Origin: Streptomyces gobiensis
GTDB taxonomy: Bacteria; Actinomycetota; Actinomycetes; Streptomycetales; Streptomycetaceae
Assembly: GCF_021216675.1 (NCBI RefSeq)
Contig: NZ_CP086120.1
Location: 2,214,501-2,278,500, forward strand
Length of the DNA: 64,000 nt
Reading direction: 5' to 3'
Below the pieces are notes generated by a model. It was not told the origin of the DNA. It made no database searches and was given only the letters and a program-made list of their open reading frames with translations. A program made the position numbers and the translations under genes. Shown in pieces: positions 33,988 through 44,555 of the stretch (the first letter of the stretch is position 1; each line of letters starts with the position of its first letter).

Positions 33988-34380
33988 TTATTCCCCCACC
34001 AGCCGCAGCTCGTAGTGGACGGGGCGGTCCAGGCGGAGTACGTAGCCGAGGGGGACCAGCACCCCGTGCATCAGGGGGTGCTTGCGGGCCAGGCGGCGGG
34101 CGGCGTGCCGCGCCTCGTGGCCCTCGAGCCGCCTGAGGCGGGCCTTCATCGGGGCCCCGGCGGGTGTACCGCCCAGCGTCGCGTGGGTCAGCTCCGCCTC
34201 CGGGTAGCGGCGCAGCCGGGCGGTCTTCTCCGCCCGGCTGCGCACACGGACGTACGCGTGGTCGCCCTCCACGGCGATATGGGCCACCGAGCCCACCGGC
34301 GAACCGTCCCGGTTGTACGTGGTCAGCCGGATGCGCCGCTCCCGGGCGAACTGCTGCAGGGCCGTGGTCGGAGTGGACAT
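33988..34380 (-). CDS. PPOX-class F420-dependent oxidoreductase
   Basis: A 130-residue split-barrel protein. RIRLTTYNRDGSPVGSVAHI, YVRVRSRAEKTARLRRYP and the C-terminal HYELRLVGE match the TIGR03666 (Rv2061-like) group, whose members bind F420. It is distinct in sequence from the PPOX-fold protein 125 bases downstream, so the two are neighbours but not recent duplicates. ATG 34380 gives family length. Confidence 0.8.
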   Translation of the reverse strand: MSTPTTALQQFARERRIRLTTYNRDGSPVGSVAHIAVEGDHAYVRVRSRAEKTARLRRYPEAELTHATLGGTPAGAPMKARLRRLEGHEARHAARRLARKHPLMHGVLVPLGYVLRLDRPVHYELRLVGE

Positions 34381-34444
34381 GGGTCGCCACGTACCCGGCA
34401 TACGGCGCGTAAAACGGCCCAGTGGTGTGGAGCCGCGGATGCGG

Positions 34445-35746
<1,302 letters not shown>

Positions 35747-38700
35747 CTAGTCGAACCAGCGGGCCACCGTGAGTTCTGAGGTGCGGGAGGGGTCCTCCAG
35801 CAGGGCCGCGACCTCAAAGCGGCGGGGCCAGGCGGCCGCCGCCCAGGCGAGACCGGCGGCCACGCCCTCCAGCGTGCTGGCGTGCAGCACACCGTCGGGG
35901 GCCAGCCGCCAGTCCAGCTCAACACCCTCGATCAGCAGCTCGTCGTGCTCGATATAGGTGGTGGGGGCGTCGGGACCCAGCAGGACGCGCACGCTGTCCG
36001 GGACCTCGCGGAGCTCACCGTCGGCGGGCGGCCGCGCGTCCAGCATCTCGCTCAGGCGCCGTACCTCCAGCAGCGTGGCGAGCCGGGCCGCCTGGCCGGG
36101 ACGTACCGGCAGCAGCGCCCGGTCCCCGGCCAGCGGGAGCAGATCCGGGGTGTCCGCTACCACCGTGTCGGCCGCGTCCACGACCCGTACTTCGCCGTTG
36201 ACCACCGCGCGGAGCTCTTCCGGGAGGGTGACCCCCGCCGGGTCCAGATCGGCCAGCAGCGTGTACAGACCGTGCAGCTGTGCCGGGCCGACCGGGAGCG
36301 CGGGGTCGGCCAGCCGGGACAGCAGCTCCGCCGCGCCGCCCGGTTCATCCAGCAGGGCGGCGGCCGAGGTGCGTACCCCCAGGGCGCGCAGCACCTGGGG
36401 ATCCGCGAAGCCCGAGGCGTCCGCCTCCTCGTAGAGCCCGTCCAGCAGCGGGTCACCGCCGGCGGCCCGCAGACCGGCCGGGCGGCGGCCGTCCAGCACC
36501 GGGTGGCCGCGCAGCCACCACGCCGTATAGGGCCGTACGACCTCAGCCGTACCGTCCGGCAGCAGCACCCGCACCGGCGCGGTCAGCGCGTCCCGCAGCG
36601 GCGGCTGGGCCAGCATGGCGAGCGCCTGCGGCCAGCGGTCATCGTCGACCAAGTCAAGGTCCCGGACGGCGATGACCTCCGTCGCCACCGGCGGCACCGG
36701 GGTCTCGGGCAGCCCGTCCAGCACGTCCTCACACCACACGTCGACCGCGTCGAGCAGCCCGATATCGTCGGGCTCGGCGAAGTCGCTGTCGCGTGGTTCG
36801 AGTTCATCCGGGTCAAGGACGACATCCTGGGCCCGTACGAGCGCGAAGTCGGCCAGCACGCCGACGGCCGTGAGCGGCCGCTCCCCCCACCGCTCGGCCA
36901 GTTCCGCGTCGCACACCCCCAATTCACCCTCCCGGATGACCTGCTCAAAGGCGCTGCCGGGGAAGACCAGCTCGCCGGCCGGTGCCAGCTCGCCCTCCTC
37001 GTCGGGGAGCGCCAGCGCACCCAGCCAGGGCTCATCGCCCGGGCTGAGCCCCGCGTCATGCACCAGCCCCAGCACCGTGTCGGCCAGTTCCTCGGGGTCA
37101 AGGCCGGTTTCCTCCCCGAAGCCGCCCTCCCACGCCTCCTCCGCGTCGAGGGACGCGGCGACCGCCGCCCGGACCTGCGGTGTGGTGAGCACCGAACGCG
37201 GTGTCGCGGAGGTGGCGCCCAGCTTCTCCAGCAAGGGGTGCGCCGCTTCCTCGTGAGCCACCTTCAGACCGAGCCGGGCGAGCCGGTCGGCGCCGGTCAT
37301 CTCGGGCAGCGGCAGCAGCACATGACGGGGCCCGATCATGGTGCGGCCTCCCTCCCCGGCCAGCGGCACCGGCAGTCCGGTGAGCCGGTCCGGGTCGACC
37401 CCGGCGAGGGAGTCGTAGAGCCGCCGCCACCACGCCGGGTCGCGCTCCACTCCCGCCAGCCGGTCGATGACCTCGCCCAGCGGGATTCGGGGCACACCCA
37501 GCGTCCGCAGCTCGGTGCGGCGCTCCAGGCCCGCCGGGAGCAGGCTGGGGAAGAGCTCCGCCAGTACGGCGACGGTCGCCGCCCCCGCGCCCTCCACGAT
37601 CTCCGCGTCACGCGGGCGCAACGCCTCCGGCTCGCCGTCCTCCGTCTCGGCGCCGCTGGGCAGAAACGGCACCCGGGGCAGCCGCTCCAGCAGTAGCGCC
37701 CGCAGGGCGCCGTCCAGCTCGCTCTTGCCCAGCGGTCCCGGCACCAGGTCGATCACCGCGGTGCTCACCGGGTGCCAGTCGCGCAGCAGCGTGGCGTACG
37801 TATCGGCGGCGCGCTCCAGCAGGAAGTCCGTCAGCGGACCGGGCGCGACATGGCGCCGGGTCGGCTCCAGGGGGAAGGAGGCGATCAGCAGCGCGGGCAG
37901 CCCCAGCGGCTCGTCCGTGGGCGTGGGCGCGTGCACCACCGGCGCCGTACCGGACCGTACGGGCGAGACCGGCGCGCCGTCGGCGTCGACCGGCACCGCC
38001 CAGGTGACCGTCCAGCCGGGGCGGCTGCGCTCCTCGACCGGGCGGCCGGTGAAGAGCGCGGGGTCCGCGATCCCCGATTCGCTGGCGACCCGCCACCGCC
38101 GGTCGCCGATGACGGTGTACGGGCCCTCCTGGCGTCGCGTCAGGGTGCTGAGGCCCTCCGCCGTTTCGACCGTTACCTCGGCCAGCCCCGGCAGGGTGAG
38201 CAGCAGCGCGTCGTCCACCCGGGCCAGCAGCCGGGCGGCGAGCTCCTGCGCGGCGGCGTCCCGCAGCGGCAGCACCACGGCGGTGTCGTAGCCCTCCGGC
38301 GCGCTGCCCTCGGCGGGCAGCGGCAGCCGCAGCAGCGGGACATGTCCCTCGCGGCGGCGCAGCTCATCGGCGAGCTCGGGCACCTCGGCGACCATCTCGC
38401 GGGCCTCGGACAGCGACCAGCGGACACTGCCGGAACGTCCCACGATGCTGGGCTCATCGGTGACGGCGAGAACGGCGGCGAAACCGACACCGAAGCGGCC
38501 GACGGACCGCGCGCCCGCCGCCTCATCCCGTTTCGCCGACGCCCGCAGTGTCGACAGCGACTCCACACCGGCCGCGTCCAGATGCGCGCCCGTATTGGCG
38601 GCGACGAGCGTGCCGTCCTTCAGGGTGAGCCGCAGCCTGCCCGGCACTCCGGCGCGGGCGGCCGCGTCGGAGGCGTTCTGGGCGAGCTCGATGACGAGCC

Positions 38701-38830
38701 GGTCGCGGTAGCCGCCGAGGGCCAGGTCCTCTTCGGCGTTGGCGTCCTCGCGGAACCGGGTGGGCGACGCCGACCAGGCGTCAAGCACGCTGCGGCGGAG
38801 GTCTGCGGTACGGAAGAGGTCTACGGCCAT
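35747..38830 (-). CDS. GHKL/sacsin-like ATPase domain protein
   Basis: A 1027-residue cytoplasmic protein whose N-terminal 200 residues are an Hsp90/sacsin-type GHKL ATPase. The N box is VIELAQNASDAA (Glu/Asn for Mg-ATP). The lid-proximal glycine motif is GRFGVGFAAV, and a VAANTGAHLDAAGVESL segment takes the place of the usual DxGxG. The remaining 800 residues are acidic, Leu/Pro-rich and without recognised domains. Sacsin-like proteins are thought to be chaperones; the actinobacterial members are uncharacterised. ATG 38830. It stands between DUF3027 and serC on the same strand. The length is typical of Streptomyces homologues. Confidence 0.8.
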   Translation of the reverse strand: MAVDLFRTADLRRSVLDAWSASPTRFREDANAEEDLALGGYRDRLVIELAQNASDAAARAGVPGRLRLTLKDGTLVAANTGAHLDAAGVESLSTLRASAKRDEAAGARSVGRFGVGFAAVLAVTDEPSIVGRSGSVRWSLSEAREMVAEVPELADELRRREGHVPLLRLPLPAEGSAPEGYDTAVVLPLRDAAAQELAARLLARVDDALLLTLPGLAEVTVETAEGLSTLTRRQEGPYTVIGDRRWRVASESGIADPALFTGRPVEERSRPGWTVTWAVPVDADGAPVSPVRSGTAPVVHAPTPTDEPLGLPALLIASFPLEPTRRHVAPGPLTDFLLERAADTYATLLRDWHPVSTAVIDLVPGPLGKSELDGALRALLLERLPRVPFLPSGAETEDGEPEALRPRDAEIVEGAGAATVAVLAELFPSLLPAGLERRTELRTLGVPRIPLGEVIDRLAGVERDPAWWRRLYDSLAGVDPDRLTGLPVPLAGEGGRTMIGPRHVLLPLPEMTGADRLARLGLKVAHEEAAHPLLEKLGATSATPRSVLTTPQVRAAVAASLDAEEAWEGGFGEETGLDPEELADTVLGLVHDAGLSPGDEPWLGALALPDEEGELAPAGELVFPGSAFEQVIREGELGVCDAELAERWGERPLTAVGVLADFALVRAQDVVLDPDELEPRDSDFAEPDDIGLLDAVDVWCEDVLDGLPETPVPPVATEVIAVRDLDLVDDDRWPQALAMLAQPPLRDALTAPVRVLLPDGTAEVVRPYTAWWLRGHPVLDGRRPAGLRAAGGDPLLDGLYEEADASGFADPQVLRALGVRTSAAALLDEPGGAAELLSRLADPALPVGPAQLHGLYTLLADLDPAGVTLPEELRAVVNGEVRVVDAADTVVADTPDLLPLAGDRALLPVRPGQAARLATLLEVRRLSEMLDARPPADGELREVPDSVRVLLGPDAPTTYIEHDELLIEGVELDWRLAPDGVLHASTLEGVAAGLAWAAAAWPRRFEVAALLEDPSRTSELTVARWFD

Positions 38831-38889
38831 GCGGTGACGCTACCGCTCGGTGCGTCACCTGTTTCCAGCTGCCCCGCCGTGAGCGGTCA

Positions 38890-38950
38890 GTCCCCGGTTT
38901 CTGGTCCCTGGTTTCCAGCCCCTGGTCCCTGGTTTCTAGTCCCCGGTTTC
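38890..38950. repeat. Four copies of a 14-base GTCCCYGGTTTC unit
   Basis: Units start at 38890, 38904, 38925 and 38939; an extra 7-base CAGCCCC-type insert follows the second. The last unit runs into the 3' end of the DUF3027 gene, and the third covers its stop codon (38936-38938). The array may therefore have grown by slippage from the gene's end. Confidence 0.85.
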
Positions 38951-39796
38951 GCCGTGCTCTGTCTCGGTTTCCTGGTCGGGCTCCGTGTCGTGCAGGCCGA
39001 GCTCGTCCACCCGGGTCTCGTCGATCACCGGCGGCGCCGGGCGCGGCGGCTTCGGCATCACGGCTGCCTCGGAGTGGCCGCCGCAGCCGTAGCTGAGCGA
39101 GACGACGTGTCCGTCCGCCGGGGAGAACTCATTCGCGCAGACGCCGAAGGCCTGCCGTAGCGAACCCGAAAGGGGGACGAGGAAGCCACAGGTCACACAG
39201 GAGGCGGGGGCCGCCTGAGCCATGGGGGTCTTGGGGCCGTACTCCTCTTCCCAGCGATCGGCCGCCACATGCAGGCCATAGCGGGAGAGCACCCGGGCAC
39301 GTCCCATGCCCACTTCCTCGGCGAACCCGCTGATTTCGGCGATCCGTGGGACGGGCCGCTGCTCCAGCTCCTCCTCCGCGAGCACGGAGTCCGGCGGCGG
39401 CGCGTCCTCCCCGGAGATACCGGGCTCCAGACGCAGATCCTCGGCCTCGGTGGGAAGCAGATCGCCGGGGCCCAGATCGCCGGGGCGCAGCCGCTCGCTC
39501 CACGGCACCCATTCGGGGGCGAGGAGCGCGTCCGGGCCGGGCAGCAGAACGGTCTCATCGAGCGTCACGGTCTTCGCGCGGGAGGCGCGGGCGACGGTGA
39601 CGGCCCAGCGCCAGCCCTGGTAGCCCGGCTCAGCACACTCGAAGAAGTGGGTGACGACGCGGTCGCCGTCGGCGACGGCCCCGAGATGCTCGCCGACCGT
39701 GCCGGGCCGGGCGGCCTCTGCGGCCGCTTCCCGGGCGAGTTCGACTGCCTCGGCGCACAGCCGGTCAGGGGTACGGCTTCGCATCGCAGCACTCAC
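38936..39796 (-). CDS. DUF3027 protein
   Basis: A 286-residue actinobacterial protein of the DUF3027 family. The N-terminal AVELAREAAAEAARPGTVGEH and the block CAEPGYQGWRWAVTVARA are family marks. A C-terminal four-cysteine zinc-binding part is likely (ASCVTCGFLVPL, then FGVCANEFSPADGHVVSL and YGCGGH). Function unknown. It lies upstream of the GHKL ATPase on the same strand. GTG 39796 gives the full N-terminus; ATG 39784 is an alternative. Confidence 0.82.
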   Translation of the reverse strand: MSAAMRSRTPDRLCAEAVELAREAAAEAARPGTVGEHLGAVADGDRVVTHFFECAEPGYQGWRWAVTVARASRAKTVTLDETVLLPGPDALLAPEWVPWSERLRPGDLGPGDLLPTEAEDLRLEPGISGEDAPPPDSVLAEEELEQRPVPRIAEISGFAEEVGMGRARVLSRYGLHVAADRWEEEYGPKTPMAQAAPASCVTCGFLVPLSGSLRQAFGVCANEFSPADGHVVSLSYGCGGHSEAAVMPKPPRPAPPVIDETRVDELGLHDTEPDQETETEHGETGD

Positions 39797-40042
39797 AAGA
39801 ATCGTTTTCTCCTACGCCGTGTCGCGCGTACGCCACCGTGTGCCCGAGCCTGCTGGGTGGGCGGAGCGGACCGGGGGGCCGCTACGACGTCCGCGCCCGC
39901 GAAGGGAAGGGCCGTGCGAGGCGCACTGCCCTTCCACGCTACCCCACTCGGGGTAGCCGCCGCCCGGTGGACCAGCGCGGCAGCCGGGAGCCGCACACCG
40001 GGTTCCGGGTCAAATGGGTGTCCGCTGGGGCAGACTGTCGAC

Positions 40043-41446
40043 GTGGGCACCACACCGTTGTCGGAGCGGGGTCCCGGGCTGACACAGCGGTTCGCCCGGG
40101 GCCTCGGGCGTGCCGTTCACCGGCCGCCCGCCGCGCTCGGACGCCGTATCCGGCGCGCGACGCACGCAGAGGGCGCGGGGGAGTCCGGGCTCGGCAAACT
40201 GATCGAACTGCACGCGGTGAACTCCGCGGGCGACATGATGATCACGATCGCGCTCGCCTCCACCATCTTCTTCTCGGTCCCCACGGATGAGGCACGCGGC
40301 CGGGTCGCGCTCTATCTCGCGGTCACCCTGGCGCCCTTCGTACTGCTGGCGCCCGTCATCGGCCCGCTGCTGGACCGTATTCCGCACGGCCGCCGGGCCG
40401 CGATGGCGGCGGCGATGCTGGCCCGGGCGATGCTCGCGCTGATGCTGTCGGGTGCGGTCGCCGGCGGGGGTCTTGAGCTGTATCCGGCGGCGCTGGGTGT
40501 GCTGGTGGCGTCCAAGGCGTACAACATCGTGCGGTCAGCGGTGGTACCGCGGCTGCTGCCGCCGCGTATCTCGCTGGTGCGGGCCAATTCCCGGCTGACG
40601 CTGGCTGGATTGCTGGCCACCGGTGCGGCGGCGCCGCTGGGCGCGGGGCTGCATCAGTTCGGTCCGCAGTGGCCGCTCTACGGCGCGTTCGCCGTCTACA
40701 TCGTCGGGATGTTCCTCGCCTTCTCGCTGCCGCACATGGTGGACTCGGCCAAGGGGGAGCGGAAGGCGCGGCTCACGGCGGCTGCCGGGGAGAGCGAGCC
40801 CTGGGTGACCAGGCATGTCCCGGGGCACGGCCACCGTGCGGTGCAGCGGCCAGGACTGCGGACCGTCGGCTCCGCGGTGCTGAACGCGCTGATCGCTAAC
40901 TCCTCAATCCGCGCGCTCACCGGCTTTCTCACCTTTTTCCTGGCGTTCTTGCTGCGCGAGCATCCACTGGGCGGAATGACGGCGGCCTTCTCGCTCGCCA
41001 CGGTGGCGGTGGCGGCGGGCCTGGGCAACGCGCTGGGTACGGCGATCGGCGCCTGGCTGAAGGCGCGCGGCCCAGAGGTGATCATCGCGGTAGTGCTGAG
41101 CCTCGCCCTCACCGCGACGATCACGGCGGCGGCGCTGTACGGCATGGTCACGGTGACGGCCGTCGCGGCCATCGCGGGCATCTGCCAGGCGCTGGGCAAG
41201 CTGTCGCTGGACGCACTGATCCAGCGGGATGTGCCGGAGCAGGTCCGTACCTCCGCGTTCGGCCGCTCGGAGACGCTGGTACAGATGTCGTGGGTGTTCG
41301 GCGGGGTGATCGGGATCTCGCTGCCGCTGCTGGCGACGATGGGCATGACGGTGGCCGCCGCCATCATCGCGGTGGGCGCGGTCACGACGCTGCGCGGGCT
41401 GGTCCTGGCCGCCCGGCGCGGCACGCCACACCCCCGCGTCGCCTGA
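40043..41446 (+). CDS. MFS transporter
   Basis: A 467-residue major facilitator with about 12 membrane helices. KLIELHAVNSAGDMMITIAL opens the first helix. The loop LLDRIPHGRRAAMA is the motif A equivalent, and NSSIRALTGFLTFFLAFLL begins the second half. A charged cytoplasmic segment (about 240-275) links the halves. GTG 40043 is chosen because the frame upstream passes through the DUF3027 gene and is antisense noise. It is divergent from DUF3027; 27 bases downstream is DUF2771. Substrate unknown. Confidence 0.85.
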   Translation: MGTTPLSERGPGLTQRFARGLGRAVHRPPAALGRRIRRATHAEGAGESGLGKLIELHAVNSAGDMMITIALASTIFFSVPTDEARGRVALYLAVTLAPFVLLAPVIGPLLDRIPHGRRAAMAAAMLARAMLALMLSGAVAGGGLELYPAALGVLVASKAYNIVRSAVVPRLLPPRISLVRANSRLTLAGLLATGAAAPLGAGLHQFGPQWPLYGAFAVYIVGMFLAFSLPHMVDSAKGERKARLTAAAGESEPWVTRHVPGHGHRAVQRPGLRTVGSAVLNALIANSSIRALTGFLTFFLAFLLREHPLGGMTAAFSLATVAVAAGLGNALGTAIGAWLKARGPEVIIAVVLSLALTATITAAALYGMVTVTAVAAIAGICQALGKLSLDALIQRDVPEQVRTSAFGRSETLVQMSWVFGGVIGISLPLLATMGMTVAAAIIAVGAVTTLRGLVLAARRGTPHPRVA

Positions 41447-41472
41447 CCGGGGCGTAAAGGTAGCCTGCCCGC

Positions 41473-41994
41473 ATGACCAGCATGCTCTCTCAGGCCCGTA
41501 GCCGCCGCGCTACCCGGACAGCCATCGCTGTGGGCGCCGTCACTCTCGGGCTCGTCGCCCTGTCCGCCTGTCAGAAGCCGACGCCGGTGGCCACCCTCAC
41601 CGCTGGCTCCGACAGCGCTCACACCGAGGCTGCCTGCTACAAGGGCGGCGAACGGCTCGGCAAGAAGGACTTCGCCTCCTGCGTCGAGAAGTTCCGCGCC
41701 GACGAGGTCAGGGAGATCAAGGTCAGCGAGGGCGACAACATCGGCTTCGGCGTAGAACCGGCCATCTCCGAAAACGGCTGGCAGGTGTTCGTCAACGGCC
41801 AGCCGGCGCTGGGGACCTTCAAGTCGACCTACCGCACATTCGAGGCCGACTACATCTTCTCCATCGCCGCGCGGGCGGCCCAGAGCCAGGCTCTCCCCAA
41901 GTCCGCCAACGTCAGCATCGTGGAGGCCAAGGAGAGCACCACGTCGGACGATGAGTACTACGGCGTCTGGCACTTCAAGGTCGAGAAGAAGTAG
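41473..41994 (+). CDS. DUF2771 lipoprotein
   Basis: A 173-residue exported lipoprotein. A basic N-terminus and hydrophobic helix lead to the lipobox LSAC with the lipidated Cys at about 35. The body is the DUF2771 domain (EIKVSEGDNIGFGVEPAI). Function unknown; it is conserved across Streptomyces between the MFS gene and mqnB. Two ATGs (41473 and 41482) are possible; the first is kept. Confidence 0.85.
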   Translation: MTSMLSQARSRRATRTAIAVGAVTLGLVALSACQKPTPVATLTAGSDSAHTEAACYKGGERLGKKDFASCVEKFRADEVREIKVSEGDNIGFGVEPAISENGWQVFVNGQPALGTFKSTYRTFEADYIFSIAARAAQSQALPKSANVSIVEAKESTTSDDEYYGVWHFKVEKK

Positions 41995-42023
41995 CCGAAC
42001 GGCAGCACGGTCCGGTTCACCGC

Positions 42024-42704
42024 ATGCGCACGCTGGTCGTCACCGCCGTCCCGCCGGAGCGGGACGCGGTGCTGCGTGCTGGTGATCTGCTCGCCGCCGG
42101 TGATGTGCTCGCCGCCGGAGTGGGACCGGCCGCCGCGGCGGCGGCCACGGCGACGGCGCTGACGGCGGCTGCTTGGGGAGGGCGCCCCTACGGGCTCGTC
42201 ATCTCAGCCGGTATCGGCGGCGGCTTCTCCGCGGAACCGCCAGACCCGTCAGACCCGCCCGGTGTCGCCGTCGCTTCCGCGATCATCGCGGCGGACCTGG
42301 GCGCCGAGACCTCCGACGGGTTCACATCCGTGGCGGAGCTGGGCTTCGGTACCGATACGCACCGGCCGCCGGACCGCCTCGCCCGGGCCGTCGCCGAGGT
42401 GACCGGGGCCGCGTACGGGCCCATCCTCACCGTGTCGACCACCACGGGCAGCGCCGAGCGGGCAGCCCAGCTGGCCCGGCTGCACCCCGGGGCCGTCGCC
42501 GAGGCGATGGAGGGCTTCGGGGTCGCGGAGGCCGCTGCCGGGCACCGCCTCCCCGTGCTGGAAGTCCGTACGATCTCAAACCCCGTTGGCCCCCGTGACC
42601 GCGCGGCCTGGCGCATCCCGGCGGCGCTTGCCGCGCTCACCGAGGCGTTCAGGAAGATGACACCCGTAGTCGAGGGCTGGAAAGAGCGCCCGTGGAACCC
42701 GTAG
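42024..42704 (+). CDS. mqnB: Futalosine hydrolase
   Basis: A 226-residue nucleosidase of the PNP/UDP family that cleaves (dehypoxanthine-yielding) futalosine in the futalosine route to menaquinone. Visible are the N-terminal RTLVVTAVPPERDAVL, the glycine motif VISAGIGGGF, the ribose/Glu segment AEAMEGFGVAEAA and the C-terminal RTISNPVGPRDRAAW. The latter end segment is specific to MqnB. Its stop codon lies 13 bases inside the mqnD gene, indicating translational coupling in one pathway operon. Confidence 0.93.
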   Translation: MRTLVVTAVPPERDAVLRAGDLLAAGDVLAAGVGPAAAAAATATALTAAAWGGRPYGLVISAGIGGGFSAEPPDPSDPPGVAVASAIIAADLGAETSDGFTSVAELGFGTDTHRPPDRLARAVAEVTGAAYGPILTVSTTTGSAERAAQLARLHPGAVAEAMEGFGVAEAAAGHRLPVLEVRTISNPVGPRDRAAWRIPAALAALTEAFRKMTPVVEGWKERPWNP

Positions 42705-43552
42705 AACCCGTGAAGACCGCGTACTCCCCCTGTCCGAATGACACCTTCGTCTTCCACGCCTGGGCGCACGGTCTGGTACCGGGCGCGCCCCCGCTGGAGG
42801 TGACCTTCGCGGATATCGACATCACCAACGGCCTGGCCGAGCGCGGCGCGGACTGCCCCTTCGACATGCTGAAGGTGTCCTACGCCGTCCTCCCCTGGGT
42901 GCTGGACGACTTCGCCCTGCTGCCCTGCGGCGGCGCGCTCGGGCGGGGCTGCGGACCACTGCTGCTGACCCGGGACCCGGGCATCAGCCTCAGCGGCAGG
43001 ACGGTGGCCGTGCCCAGTGAGCGCTCCACGGCGTATCTGCTCTTCCGGCTGTGGGCCGCCGCTGAGGTGCCCGGCGATGTCGGCGAGGTGGTGGTGCTCC
43101 CGTTCCACGAGATCATGCCCGCCGTACGCGACGGCAGGGTGGACGCCGGTCTGGTCATCCACGAGGCCCGGTTCACCTACCGCCGTTACGGGCTGCACCG
43201 GCTCGCGGATATGGGCGAGCACTGGGAGCGGACCACCCGGCTGCCCATCCCGTTGGGCGCGATCATCGCCAAGCGGTCGCTGGGCCGGAAGCGGCTGACG
43301 GCGCTCGCCGAAGCCGCCCGTACGTCGGTCCGGATGGCCTGGGACGACCCGGAGGCTTCACGCGGCTATGTGCTGGAGCACGCGAAGGAGATGGATCCGG
43401 CCGTGGCGGACCAGCACATCGGGCTCTACGTCAACGAATTCACCGCCGACCTCGGCGAAGCCGGCTATGCGGCGGTACGCGGCCTGCTCACCCGCGCCGC
43501 CGCAGAGGGCCTGGTCCCGCCCCTGAACCCGAACGCGCTGAGACCGTACTAG
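42692..43552 (+). CDS. mqnD: 1,4-dihydroxy-6-naphthoate synthase
   Basis: A 286-residue periplasmic-binding-fold enzyme converting cyclic dehypoxanthinyl futalosine to 1,4-dihydroxy-6-naphthoate, the aromatic core of menaquinone. TAYSPCPNDTFVFHAW is the MqnD signature, followed by DMLKVSYAVLPW, GRGCGPLLL and DAGLVIHEARFTY with its His. GTG 42692 overlaps mqnB. The chain ends directly at a palindromic repeat that probably terminates the operon. Confidence 0.93.
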   Translation: MEPVEPVKTAYSPCPNDTFVFHAWAHGLVPGAPPLEVTFADIDITNGLAERGADCPFDMLKVSYAVLPWVLDDFALLPCGGALGRGCGPLLLTRDPGISLSGRTVAVPSERSTAYLLFRLWAAAEVPGDVGEVVVLPFHEIMPAVRDGRVDAGLVIHEARFTYRRYGLHRLADMGEHWERTTRLPIPLGAIIAKRSLGRKRLTALAEAARTSVRMAWDDPEASRGYVLEHAKEMDPAVADQHIGLYVNEFTADLGEAGYAAVRGLLTRAAAEGLVPPLNPNALRPY

Positions 43553-43754
43553 GCGTTGTGGGCACTCGCAGCCCCGCGAGGGGCTGTGGGTGGGCACAAC
43601 CCGGCCACCGGCCCGCACCGGTCCAACCCCGGGGCCCCGGGGCTTCGCCCCGGTTTCCGGGAAGGGGCGGGAATTGGGGAAACCCACCCGCGGCCCCCCG
43701 CAGCCGGATGCGGAGCCCCGCCACGCGGCGGAGCCGCATAACGCTGGGGGCGCC
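43553..43754 (-). repeat. Long palindromic intergenic repeat, copy 5 (reverse)
   Basis: A short reverse copy: GTTGTGGGCACTC, inner hairpin AGCCCCGCGAGGGGCT, GGGTGGGCACAACCC, GGGGCTTCGCCCCGG, TTTCCGGGAAGGGG and GCCACGCGGCGGAGCCGCA. It lacks the closing GGGGGTCTGGGGG module. It exactly fills the space between mqnD and the convergent cold-shock gene. Confidence 0.85.
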
Positions 43755-44138
43755 CTAAACGTCGAGCTGGTCGGCTACCGCACGAAGCATCCCCGCGATC
43801 TTGTGCCCATGCTGCTTATCCGGATAGCGGCCACGCTCAAGCTGCTGCGAAACGCCGTCCAGCAACGTCGTGAGGTCCTGCACAATCGACGCCAGCTCAT
43901 CCGGCTTGCGCCGCTGCGCGGCAGCGACCGAGGGTGCCGGGTCGAGCAGCGTGACCGAGAGCGCCTGGTCTCCCCGCTGCCCCGCGACGACTCCGAACTC
44001 GACACGCTGTCCTGGCTTCAGCGAGTCCACGCCGTTCGGGAGCACCGACGAATGCACGAAGACGTCACCGCCATCGTCACGGGAGAGGAAGCCGAAGCCC
44101 TTCTCACTGTTGAACCACTTGACCTTGCCGGTAGGCAC
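43755..44138 (-). CDS. Cold-shock domain protein with C-terminal extension
   Basis: A 127-residue protein. An N-terminal cold-shock domain (about 1-66) carries RNP1 EKGFGFLS and RNP2 VFVHSSVL for single-stranded RNA/DNA binding. A 60-residue extension unusual for CspA-type proteins follows (ELASIVQDLTTLLDGVSQQL, predicted helical). The GTG at 44138 matches the VPTGKVKWFN start of the family. Probably an RNA chaperone; the role of the tail is unknown. Confidence 0.88.
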   Translation of the reverse strand: MPTGKVKWFNSEKGFGFLSRDDGGDVFVHSSVLPNGVDSLKPGQRVEFGVVAGQRGDQALSVTLLDPAPSVAAAQRRKPDELASIVQDLTTLLDGVSQQLERGRYPDKQHGHKIAGMLRAVADQLDV

Positions 44139-44306
44139 GTCTGTCCTCGTCCTCGTACTCGTCGCATCAGCCGGGCTGGGTAGCAGAAATCCGGCTCTGA
44201 ATAGCACTACAGCGGGCCGAAGGACCCGCCAGCACCAAGGTTAATCTCCTGGAGCCCGGTGACAAGATGCCCCCGGGCGGTTCCTCCGTGCGCTTCCTCA
44301 CCGGCC

Positions 44307-44321
44307 TACCCTGTACGGGTG
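44307..44321 (+). promoter_or_regulatory. -10 box at a leaderless start
   Basis: TACCCT (44307-44312) stands seven bases before GTG 44319 with no ribosome site between, suggesting a leaderless transcript for the small membrane protein. Confidence 0.4.
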
Positions 44322-44555
44322 ACTCATGAAACGCCCCGAGCAGGGGATCTGCTGGTACGAATCGGTGGAATCGTCTTCGCCGTCGGCGCGGTGGCAACGC
44401 TCATCACATTCGCCCCGCTCTTTCTCGGCACGCAGCGATTTCCGGCCATCGCGTATTTCGTCTGCATGCTGATGGGCGTTGGGTTCGCCCTCGCGGCGGC
44501 CGGGGTGCTGCGCTCGGCTGCGCAGCAGCGGCGTCAGACCACGTCGGCGTTGTAG
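44319..44555 (+). CDS. Small two-helix membrane protein
   Basis: A 78-residue protein with two membrane helices (LLVRIGGIVFAVGAVATLIT and AYFVCMLMGVGFALAAAGVL) and short polar ends. Function unknown. Its 3' end overlaps the convergent HAD gene by 22 bases. Confidence 0.7.
   Translation: MTHETPRAGDLLVRIGGIVFAVGAVATLITFAPLFLGTQRFPAIAYFVCMLMGVGFALAAAGVLRSAAQQRRQTTSAL

Noticed and set aside
35882..39160. Long + strand frames opposite the GHKL ATPase
   Set aside because: Arg/Gln/Gly-rich shadows of a high-GC gene, with no start signals.
39269..40042. Upstream extension of the MFS transporter to a 725-residue protein
   Set aside because: The extension is antisense to the DUF3027 gene and has no membrane or domain character; GTG 40043 gives a normal transporter.
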